Shown here piece after piece: positions 1 to 6,587 of a stretch of DNA of 8,498 bases (position 1 is its first letter; every line of letters begins with the position of its first letter). A program made the translations under genes and the position numbers. Location of the stretch: positions 1-8,498 of the forward strand of contig JAAZHL010000375.1 of assembly GCA_012510755.1 (NCBI GenBank). Direction: 5' to 3'. The notes beneath the pieces were generated by a model. It was not told the DNA's origin. It made no database searches and saw nothing but the letters and a program-made list of their open reading frames with translations. This stretch comes from Leucobacter sp. Its GTDB lineage: Bacteria; Actinomycetota; Actinomycetes; Actinomycetales; Microbacteriaceae.

Positions 1-76
1 AACCCGGAAGCTAAGGCTGACTGCGCCGATGGTAGTGCGGGTGGGACCTCGTGTGAGAGTAGGACACCGCCGGACT
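1..76 (+). rRNA. rrf: 5S ribosomal RNA, 3' part (5' end outside the window)
   Basis: The first ~76 bases match the 3' two thirds of an actinobacterial 5S rRNA. They contain the conserved AACCCGGAAGCTAAG block at 1-15, the GCGCCGATGGTAGTGC stretch at 22-37, and the GAGAGTAGGACACCGCCGGAC end at 55-75, whose last bases would close helix I with the missing 5' end. 5S rRNA is part of the 50S subunit and is normally the last gene of a 16S-23S-5S operon, so the rest of that operon should lie just to the left. The exact mature 3' end (75-78) is uncertain. Confidence 0.95.
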
Positions 77-84
77 CCTTTTCC

Positions 85-116
85 AAAGGGGCTGACCTAA
101 GGTGAGCCCCTTTTTT
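85..116 (+). terminator. Intrinsic terminator of the rRNA operon
   Basis: AAAGGGGCT (85-93) pairs perfectly with AGCCCCTTT (105-113). The 11-base interior has a small inner pairing of ACC with GGT. The stem runs directly into a T run at 111-116. It sits 9 bases after the 5S rRNA end, as expected for a factor-independent terminator closing an rRNA transcript. Confidence 0.92.
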
Positions 117-149
117 GTTGCCATTTTGTGGCGCTGACCTATGGTTTTT

Positions 150-219
150 CGTCAAGCTCTCAACTGGCAACCGGTAGACTTATACGTGGCACTCACTCGA
201 GGCGGAACGGAGATTGTGG
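150..219 (+). promoter_or_regulatory. Probable promoter and leader region of the mrp operon
   Basis: The mrp operon starts only ~105 bases after the rRNA terminator, so its promoter should lie in 114-205. The best -10-like hexamers are TAGACT (175-180) and the overlapping TATACG (181-186). No good -35 box stands at the right distance; a poor TCAAGC is at 152-157. Either the promoter is weak, an alternative sigma factor is used, or I have misplaced it. The rest of the spacer holds no gene or RNA that I recognise. Confidence 0.3.
209..213 (+). promoter_or_regulatory. Ribosome binding site deciding the mrpA start
   Basis: GGAGA stands 7 bases (counted from the end of GGAG) before the ATG at 220. 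The in-frame TTG at 214 would leave only one base and is too close. The ATG at 226 would leave 13 and is too far. The ATG at 220 is therefore the best start. Confidence 0.7.
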
Positions 220-3114
220 ATGGGGATGTTAGCGGCGTTAGTACTCGCGCTAGCTCTGTTTGCCATCATCACCTATCCGATTGTTCGCAGGCTGAATAAC
301 ACCGGGTTCCTCGTTGCTGCCGCTGGGCCTGCTGCCGCCTTCTTTGTGCTTCTCGGTATGAAGCCAGAAGGCGATCCCGTCTCTGAATCCATCAGCTGGC
401 TGCCTCAGCTCGGGCTCGACCTGACCTTCCGCATGGATATGCTTTCTTGGCTGTTCGCTCTGCTTGTGTCGGGGGCGGGCGCGCTCATACTTTTTTACTG
501 CCGAAACTACTTCGAAGAAAATGACGAAGGCCTTGCCAGGTTCGCTTCAGTCTTCCTAGGGTTCGCCGCCAGCATGCTTGGGCTGGTCTTGGCCGACAAC
601 GTCTACCTGCTCTTCATTTTCTGGGAAGCCACGACAGTCTTCTCGTTTTTGTTGATCGCGCATAGTTTTCGTTTGCGCACGAGCCGCGCCGCAGCTCTGC
701 AAGCTCTGATGGTCACGACCGCCGGTGGCCTCGCCATGCTCGTGGGCTTGGTGTTTCTCGCTCATGCAGCAGACACCGCGAATCTCTCTGAGATTCTTGC
801 GGCACCCCCGACAGGCACACTCGTACACGTTTCGGTGTTCTTAGTGTTGGCAGGTGCGCTCTCGAAATCTGCGATCTTCCCATTTCACTTCTGGCTGCCC
901 GGTGCAATGGCGGCACCCACCCCAGTCAGTGCCTACCTGCACGCCGCTGCGATGGTGAAAGCTGGCGTCTACCTAATCGCACGTTTTTCAACGGGCTTCG
1001 GCGATGTGGTCGGATTCCGTGAAACCCTCGTCATACTCGGCGCCATTACGATGATCTCCGGTGGCCTGCGTGCGTTGCGTCAACACGACATAAAACTCAT
1101 CGTGGCTCATGGCACAGTAAGCCAGCTCGGCCTGCTCGTTATGGTGTTCGGTGTGGGTGACCCGCGTGCATCGTTCGCCGGGCTTGCGCTGTTGTTTGCG
1201 CACGCACTTGCGAAAGCCCCACTGTTCCTTGTCGTCGGAGTTGTTGACCACCGCACCGGCACCCGTGATGTGAGAAAGCTCAGCGGGTTGGGTCGACAGG
1301 CGCCCGGACTCGCGACACTCGCGGTGCTCGCCTCTCTCAGCATGATGGGCGTGCCGCCGTTTATCGGATTCGTGGCAAAAGAATCTGCGTTCACCGAACT
1401 CTTCGTCATTGGCCAGCAGTCGCCGCTCGCAATGTTCGCGTTCGTCATTGCCGTCGCGGGCAGCATTCTCACGGTCGCCTACATGACTCGCTTCTTGTGG
1501 GGTGCGTTCGCTACGAAGTCACGAGTGCCGCTCTGCACGCTCGTGCACCGCGAATCACCCCTCATCTTGGTGGCCCCAACAGTATTCGTGCTACTGACCC
1601 TGGTTGGGGGTGTCGCATCGGTATACACAGATGGGTTGTTGCAGGTCGCCGTGCCGAACAGTGGAGCCGAGCATCTTGCACTCTGGCACGGTGTCACGCC
1701 AGCTCTGATCACCTCCGCTGTGGTGCTTGGGCTCGGTGCTGTTGTTGCGGCTATCGCAATTCGCAGTGACCGCACACTTCCAGGACTCCCAGAGCGCCTC
1801 TCTGCGGCTCACGTCTACTGGTTGGTGACGCACTGGCTTGACGTGATTGCTGTGCGCCTGACGGCGTTGACCCAACGTGGTTCGTTGCCCTTCTATCTCG
1901 CAGTGATTCTGTCAGTCACGGTCGCGACCCTTGGCGGTACGTTAGCGTTCTCGTCACCACTCTGGCCTGAGCAAGTGCAGCTCTGGACTTCACCAGTGCA
2001 GGTGCCGATCGCGCTCATCATGATCGTCGCTGCAATTTTCGCGCTGCGGGCACACACGCGGTTCCAAGCGGTCATCTTGGTGGGGGTGACGGGTTATGGG
2101 CTGTCGGCCATTTTCGCGCTGCACGGTGCCCCCGACCTTGCGCTTACACAGGTGTTGGTTGAGACAGTGACGCTCATCGCATTTGTGCTCGTCATTCGGC
2201 GCTTGCCGAAACAGATCGGTGTGAAGGCGACCGTGAGCCGACGCTGGATTCGGGCGTTGATCGGTACCGGCGTCGGTGTCACGATCGGGCTGTTTGCGCT
2301 GGTAGCGCTCGGCGGCAGAGTCGCCGACCCAATATCGTTGTACATGCCTGGCCTAGCTGAAGCCGGCGGGCACGGAGCGAACGTGGTGAACGTCATGCTC
2401 GTTGACATTCGTGGCTGGGATACCCTGGGTGAACTTTCAGTGATTCTCGCCGCAGCCACAGGAGTCGCTTCACTCGTGTTCTTGAGTACCCGCGTCGACA
2501 CCCTGCCGAAACTCAGTCGACGCGACGCACGAGATCAGGTGCACGAGTACATCCGACGTGTTGAAGACCCGAACGATCCTGCTGAGCGCCGCACCTGGCT
2601 GCTCGCAGGCCGCAGCCTTGACCCGTCACGCAGATCAATCTTGCTTGAAGTCGTGGTGCGCATCATCTTTCACGCCCTCATCTTGCTTTCGTTCTACCTG
2701 CTGTTGACCGGCCACAACTCACCCGGCGGCGGCTTCTCTGCGGGGCTTGTTGCAGGGCTAGCGCTGGTCGCACGATACCTCACCGGCGGACGCGACGAAC
2801 TCGGCGCGACAGTGCCAGTAGACGCTGGTCGAATTCTTGGCGCCGGGCTCGCGTTGGCCGTGACAATGGCGATCTTGCCACTCTTCTTCGGGCAGGCCGC
2901 ATTGGCCTCGGCCTGGGTTGATGTCGACCTTGGAGTGTTCGGGGTGCTTCCAGTCGTCACCTCGACACTGTTTGATATTGGCGTCTACCTGGTCGTGTTT
3001 GGGCTCGTGCTCGACGTGTTGCGCAGCCTTGGTGCTGAAGTCGATAAGCAAGAAGAAGACGAGATGCAGGCCTCCCTTGACGAGGCTGAGACATCGAAGG
3101 GGAGTGCATCATGA
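220..3114 (+). CDS. mrpA: Na+/H+ antiporter subunit A, MrpA-MrpB fusion
   Basis: This is the large antiporter-like subunit of the Mrp (Mnh/Sha) complex, 964 residues, in the cytoplasmic membrane. Residues ~1-480 form the NuoL-like proton-channel domain. It carries the expected charged membrane residues: E136 in FWEATT, K216 in LSKSAIFPFHFWLP, H241 and K247 in LHAAAMVKAG, K332 and K387. Residues ~594-665 form the MbhD/DUF4040-like part (HGAPDLALTQVLVE, E648), and ~675-755 the MbhE-like part (DIRGWDTLGE, E738). A charged cytoplasmic linker (~760-805) leads to a complete MrpB domain (~805-940) with its hallmark GHNSPGGGFSAG at 831-842. No separate mrpB exists in the operon, so MrpB is supplied by this fusion, an arrangement known in actinobacteria and some proteobacteria. 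The acidic tail after ~942 is unusual. The start is chosen from the GGAG at 209-212. The stop overlaps mrpC by ATGA. Confidence 0.95.
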   Translation: MGMLAALVLALALFAIITYPIVRRLNNTGFLVAAAGPAAAFFVLLGMKPEGDPVSESISWLPQLGLDLTFRMDMLSWLFALLVSGAGALILFYCRNYFEENDEGLARFASVFLGFAASMLGLVLADNVYLLFIFWEATTVFSFLLIAHSFRLRTSRAAALQALMVTTAGGLAMLVGLVFLAHAADTANLSEILAAPPTGTLVHVSVFLVLAGALSKSAIFPFHFWLPGAMAAPTPVSAYLHAAAMVKAGVYLIARFSTGFGDVVGFRETLVILGAITMISGGLRALRQHDIKLIVAHGTVSQLGLLVMVFGVGDPRASFAGLALLFAHALAKAPLFLVVGVVDHRTGTRDVRKLSGLGRQAPGLATLAVLASLSMMGVPPFIGFVAKESAFTELFVIGQQSPLAMFAFVIAVAGSILTVAYMTRFLWGAFATKSRVPLCTLVHRESPLILVAPTVFVLLTLVGGVASVYTDGLLQVAVPNSGAEHLALWHGVTPALITSAVVLGLGAVVAAIAIRSDRTLPGLPERLSAAHVYWLVTHWLDVIAVRLTALTQRGSLPFYLAVILSVTVATLGGTLAFSSPLWPEQVQLWTSPVQVPIALIMIVAAIFALRAHTRFQAVILVGVTGYGLSAIFALHGAPDLALTQVLVETVTLIAFVLVIRRLPKQIGVKATVSRRWIRALIGTGVGVTIGLFALVALGGRVADPISLYMPGLAEAGGHGANVVNVMLVDIRGWDTLGELSVILAAATGVASLVFLSTRVDTLPKLSRRDARDQVHEYIRRVEDPNDPAERRTWLLAGRSLDPSRRSILLEVVVRIIFHALILLSFYLLLTGHNSPGGGFSAGLVAGLALVARYLTGGRDELGATVPVDAGRILGAGLALAVTMAILPLFFGQAALASAWVDVDLGVFGVLPVVTSTLFDIGVYLVVFGLVLDVLRSLGAEVDKQEEDEMQASLDEAETSKGSAS

Positions 3115-3566
3115 CCGTTTCAATGCCACTCGTCTTGGTCGCGGTGATGGTGGTGCTCTACTCTGGCGGCGTCTATCTGCTGCTTGATCGCAGCCTCACT
3201 CGAGTGCTGCTTGGCTTTCTCATGGTGGGCAACGCCACAAACCTGCTGCTGTTTCTCACCTCTGGCAAGTTTGGTTCCGCGCCGATCGCCGGCACTACTG
3301 ACGCAGAGAACATGAGTGATCCGCTGCCGCAAGCGTTCATACTGACCTCGATCGTGATTACGTTCGGTGTGAGTGCGTTTATGCTGGCGCTCATCTACCG
3401 CAGCTGGCGTCTCGCACGCGAGGGTGAAGACACTGTGGTTGATGACGACCACGATGTCGAACTTGTTGAAGCTGAATCGCTCACCACCGAAGAAGTTACT
3501 GACGAAGAACTTGCCCAGACCCCCGAACTTGACGATGATGAAGAACTGAGTGAGCTAGAGCGATGA
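3111..3566 (+). CDS. mrpC: Na+/H+ antiporter subunit C with acidic C-terminal extension
   Basis: MrpC is the small NuoK-like membrane subunit of the Mrp complex, 151 residues here. It has three hydrophobic segments (~5-25, 31-50, 75-97) and the family signatures GNATNLLLF (40-48) and DPLPQAFILTSIVI (70-83). The membrane part ends near residue 100, which matches the whole length of typical MrpC (about 110-115). Residues 104-151 are an extra tail in which 23 of 48 are Asp or Glu, probably cytoplasmic. The start is firm: AAGGGGAG at 3097-3104 stands 6 bases before the ATG, which overlaps the mrpA stop as ATGA. MrpC is needed for complex assembly and sits between the MrpA and MrpD modules. Confidence 0.94.
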   Translation: MTVSMPLVLVAVMVVLYSGGVYLLLDRSLTRVLLGFLMVGNATNLLLFLTSGKFGSAPIAGTTDAENMSDPLPQAFILTSIVITFGVSAFMLALIYRSWRLAREGEDTVVDDDHDVELVEAESLTTEEVTDEELAQTPELDDDEELSELER

Positions 3567-5320
3567 TCTCACTGATTCCACTTGTCGTACTGGTTCCGTT
3601 GGGATCAGCTGCGCTCGCGCTTGCGCTACCGGGTCGCCGACGTGCGCAACAGACGATCACCGTCGCGGCACTGGCTATCGTGGTGGCGCTCAGCGCGGTA
3701 TTCATGGCGTGGGTCGATCAGCACGGGACCCTCGTCATGCAAGTTGGCGGGTGGGCTGCACCATTCGGCATCTCATTGGTCGTTGATCGACTCAGCGCAC
3801 TGATGCTGCTGATCTCAGCGGTTGTGCTGCTCGGTGTGCTGCTGTTCTCACTGGGCCAGGGTCTTGCTGACGGCGACGATGAGACGCCTGTCTCGATCTA
3901 CTATCCGACCTATCTCGTCTTGGGCGCCGGGGTGTGTAATGCGTTCATCGCCGGTGACCTCTTCAACCTCTATGTAGGTTTCGAGATCTTGCTGGTCGCG
4001 AGCTATGTACTGATTACGCTCGGCGGCACGGGGCCTCGAATTCGTGCGGGAGTCACGTATGTCGTCGTCTCGCTCGTTTCTTCAATCTTGTTTCTCGCCT
4101 CCATTGCGCTGATTTATGCGGCCACGGGCACGGTGAATATTGCACAACTCACGTTGCGCATCGCTGAGCTCCCTTCGAATCTGCAGCTATTGCTGAACCT
4201 CGCGCTGCTCATCGCATTCGGCGTGAAAGCAGCAGTGTTTCCGCTCGCGTTCTGGCTACCTGACTCCTACCCGACCGCACCAGCTCCGGTCACTGCAGTC
4301 TTTGCCGGCTTGTTGACCAAGGTTGGCGTATACGCGATCATTCGCAGCCAAACCCAGCTGTTTCCATTTTCGAACATAGACAAGCTGTTGCTCGTGATTG
4401 CTGCGCTCACGTTGCTTGTCGGCATCCTGGGCGCAGTATCGCAGCTTGACATCAAGCGTTTGCTGTCGTTCACGCTCATCAGCCATATTGGCTATCTCAT
4501 TTTTGGCATTGGCCTCTCCACGAGCATGGGGTATGCGGCTACGATCTTCTACATTTCACACCACATTGTCGTGCAGACCACGCTCTTTCTCGCGGTTGGC
4601 TTGCTTGAGCGCCACGCGGGCACGACTTCGCTGACGAGCCTTGGCGGCATGCTGCGTGCGGCTCCGTTCGTTGCGGTGTTGTTCTTCATCCCAATGCTGA
4701 ACCTTGGCGGTATTCCGCCATTTTCTGGCTTCATCGGAAAGCTCGGTCTCTTCACCGCGGCGGCTGACCTGGGTACCCCGGGCGCGTACTGGTTGATCGG
4801 TGTGGGTGCGCTCGTGTCGCTGCTGACGCTTTACGCGCTTGCCCGTGCGTGGACGCTTGCGTTCTGGCGTCCCCGCGACACTGCCCTTGCCGGCTCCACG
4901 TCTACGGCTGCCACGTCTCCCACAACCGCAACGGCACCCACGCCCACGATCACGGCAACCGCTGCGACTCCCGCGACCAGCGGCGGCAGCACCGAGGCGG
5001 CAATGCTGAAGGGGCGTGAGGCGGCACTGCTTGAACATCTGCATGATGCGCCTGACGCTCTTCCGCTGCGCGATCAGCGTGACACTCCCACATTGATGGT
5101 GGCGGCGACCACGGGCATGGTGATCTTCAGCCTGCTGCTCACCGTGTTTGCTGGCCCGCTGTACGACTACGCCACCCGTGCGGGTGAGCGTATTGTCGAG
5201 CCCGGAATTCTGGTTGCAGAAGTGCTTGAACAGCAGACCTCCGCGGGTAATGGGGGCAGCGGCGAGACCGTAGTTGAAGGCTATGACCCGCTGAGCGGCG
5301 AAGTAGGTGAGGGGTCGTGA
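3563..5320 (+). CDS. mrpD: Na+/H+ antiporter subunit D with Thr/Ala-rich insertion
   Basis: MrpD is the second antiporter-like subunit, related to NuoM/NuoN, and forms a proton-translocating module of the Mrp complex. Visible landmarks are GDLFNLYVGFEILLV (131-145, E141), FGVKAAVFPLAFWLPDSYPT (219-238, K222), LLTKVGVYA (250-258, K253) and GGIPPFSGFIGKLG (382-395, K393). At 585 residues it is longer than the usual ~490-500. The surplus is a Thr/Ala/Pro-rich segment (443-477) plus a charged stretch before the last membrane helix (~509-531), and a Gly/Glu-rich tail (~560-585). The start ATG overlaps the mrpC stop as ATGA. The Shine-Dalgarno sequence is weak (GAGCTAGAG upstream), so translation probably depends on ribosomes finishing mrpC. 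Confidence 0.94.
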   Translation: MISLIPLVVLVPLGSAALALALPGRRRAQQTITVAALAIVVALSAVFMAWVDQHGTLVMQVGGWAAPFGISLVVDRLSALMLLISAVVLLGVLLFSLGQGLADGDDETPVSIYYPTYLVLGAGVCNAFIAGDLFNLYVGFEILLVASYVLITLGGTGPRIRAGVTYVVVSLVSSILFLASIALIYAATGTVNIAQLTLRIAELPSNLQLLLNLALLIAFGVKAAVFPLAFWLPDSYPTAPAPVTAVFAGLLTKVGVYAIIRSQTQLFPFSNIDKLLLVIAALTLLVGILGAVSQLDIKRLLSFTLISHIGYLIFGIGLSTSMGYAATIFYISHHIVVQTTLFLAVGLLERHAGTTSLTSLGGMLRAAPFVAVLFFIPMLNLGGIPPFSGFIGKLGLFTAAADLGTPGAYWLIGVGALVSLLTLYALARAWTLAFWRPRDTALAGSTSTAATSPTTATAPTPTITATAATPATSGGSTEAAMLKGREAALLEHLHDAPDALPLRDQRDTPTLMVAATTGMVIFSLLLTVFAGPLYDYATRAGERIVEPGILVAEVLEQQTSAGNGGSGETVVEGYDPLSGEVGEGS

Positions 5321-5862
5321 GGGAACGTAGCCGGGGCATTGGGCGGTTGTTTCGGTGGCATGAGCTGCCATTGCTGATTGGCCTGATTATCACTTGGATG
5401 CTGCTGTGGCGTGAAATTTCGTGGCTCAGTCTGGTGAGTGGGGTTGTAGTTTCTATGCTGACCATGCGGTTGTTTTATCTTCCGCCGGTGGAGTTGGCTG
5501 GGCGTTTCAACCTGTGGTGGGCGCTCAGGTATCTGTTCTTCTTTTTGTGGCACCTCGCACTTGCTTCGGTTCAGGTTGCCTATCTTGCGCTGCGCCCCGG
5601 GCCAAGCCCGGCGACAGCAATTGTGGCGGTGCGATTGCGCACGAGTTCTGACTTTATTTTGACGCTGGTGGGGCTGACAATTTCATTGATACCAGGATCA
5701 CTTGTCGTCGAAGTCGACCGCTTCTCGTCAACGCTCTACCTGCATGTGTTGAACACGCCGACGCAGAAGGAAATTCGGCAGATCAAGCAGCAGACCCGCT
5801 ATATTGAGCGGCTGCTGATTCGGGCTGCGGGCCCCCGCGCTGAAGTGGAGGCCATCAAATGA
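5317..5862 (+). CDS. mrpE: Na+/H+ antiporter subunit E
   Basis: MrpE (MNHE family, 181 residues) is a small subunit required for full activity and assembly of the Mrp complex. Two or three hydrophobic segments lie at ~17-55 and ~67-92. The conserved core follows: FLWHLALASVQVAYLALRPG (76-95) and then TSSDFILTLVGLTISLIPGS (109-128), ending in a soluble domain with VEVD and LYLHVLN. The start is the GTG at 5317, which overlaps the mrpD stop as GTGA. An AGGTGAG sequence (5305-5311) stands 5 bases upstream. The length is slightly above the usual ~160 because of short charged ends. Confidence 0.92.
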   Translation: MRERSRGIGRLFRWHELPLLIGLIITWMLLWREISWLSLVSGVVVSMLTMRLFYLPPVELAGRFNLWWALRYLFFFLWHLALASVQVAYLALRPGPSPATAIVAVRLRTSSDFILTLVGLTISLIPGSLVVEVDRFSSTLYLHVLNTPTQKEIRQIKQQTRYIERLLIRAAGPRAEVEAIK

Positions 5863-6176
5863 GCGTCTTCTACTCAGTCACCGTGGCGGTCGTCATTGGG
5901 GGCCTCGCAGTGACCGCAATCGCTGCGATCATTCGAATTGTGCGGGGCCCGACCATTCTTGATCGAATGGTTGCCTCTGACGTATTGCTGACGACTCTCA
6001 TGCTCGCCATTGGTGCCGACATGGCTTTGCGGGGGCATACCAACAGCATTCCCATCATGGTGGCAATTGCGGCGACTGCCGTGTTGGCGACCATCGTCGT
6101 GGCGCGCTACGTGAAGCGTCAAGCAGCTTTTGAGCATGATGTGAACGCCCAAGCGAAGGGAACTGAGCATGTTTGA
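5859..6176 (+). CDS. mrpF: Na+/H+ antiporter subunit F
   Basis: MrpF (105 residues) is a small subunit with three membrane helices (~7-27, 40-57, 62-84). The family motif IVRGPTILDRMVASD (27-41) lies between the first two. It belongs to the MrpE-F-G part of the antiporter complex, which is essential for ion exchange and complex stability. GGAGG at 5847-5851 stands 7 bases before the ATG, which overlaps the mrpE stop as ATGA. The short polar tail after residue 87 has no recognisable function. Confidence 0.93.
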   Translation: MSVFYSVTVAVVIGGLAVTAIAAIIRIVRGPTILDRMVASDVLLTTLMLAIGADMALRGHTNSIPIMVAIAATAVLATIVVARYVKRQAAFEHDVNAQAKGTEHV

Positions 6177-6525
6177 GATAGTGCTCGATGTGCTGTCGCT
6201 CGTGTGCCTAATCGCGGCGACGGTATTTTCGGTGGTGGCCGGCTTGGGTTTGCTGCGGTTCTCTGATGTATTAAGCCGGTTGCACGCGGCGACAAAGCCT
6301 CAAGTGTTTGGGCTGCTGCTGACAATCGCCGCCATCGCGTTGCATGATCGGTCGTGGTTCACTCTGCTAGCGTTGCTGCCGATCTTTGTCTTTCAGTCGT
6401 TGACTGCGCCGATTGCGGCCCACATGGTTGGTCGTGCCGCCTATCGCACCGGGCAGCTTGACGATGAAACCATCATGATCGACGAACTTGCACCCGCCAT
6501 TGAGCAGTCTGACCGAATGCATTAA
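6169..6525 (+). CDS. mrpG: Na+/H+ antiporter subunit G, last gene of the operon
   Basis: MrpG (118 residues) is the last subunit of the Mrp antiporter. It has three hydrophobic segments (~5-30, 44-59, 62-82). The conserved family stretches GLGLLRFSDVLSRLHAATKP (25-44) and LTAPIAAHMVGRAAYRTG (78-95) are complete. AAGGG at 6156-6160 stands 8 bases before the ATG. The start overlaps the end of mrpF by 8 bases, the only junction in this operon that is not a 4-base overlap. The C-terminal ~20 residues are polar and acidic. The stop is followed at once by the inverted repeat that probably ends the operon. Confidence 0.93.
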   Translation: MFEIVLDVLSLVCLIAATVFSVVAGLGLLRFSDVLSRLHAATKPQVFGLLLTIAAIALHDRSWFTLLALLPIFVFQSLTAPIAAHMVGRAAYRTGQLDDETIMIDELAPAIEQSDRMH

Positions 6526-6528
6526 CGC

Positions 6529-6579
6529 AAACGCTGAGGGGCGTGCATCCGGTGTTCGGACGCACGCCCCTCAGCGTTT
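6529..6579. terminator. Bidirectional terminator between mrpG and aceB
   Basis: AAACGCTGAGGGGCGTGC (6529-6546) is perfectly complementary to GCACGCCCCTCAGCGTTT (6562-6579). The hairpin extends inward, after one A-C mismatch, by TCCG/CGGA with a 5-base loop. It lies 3 bases after the mrpG stop and 8 bases beyond the aceB stop, exactly between two convergent genes. The flanking AAA/TTT gives a short U tract in both directions. The tract is short, so termination may depend mainly on the very strong stem or on Rho. Confidence 0.85.
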
Positions 6580-6587
6580 CTGTGCGC

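Noticed and set aside
214..219. TTG at 214 as the mrpA start
   Set aside because: It is one base from the GGAG sequence, too close for initiation. The ATG at 220 has ideal spacing.
4556..5371. 271-residue minus-strand open frame opposite mrpD
   Set aside because: It lies antisense to a well-supported mrpD, is rich in Arg, Gln and His, has no recognisable domain, and matches what the strong codon bias of mrpD leaves on the other strand.
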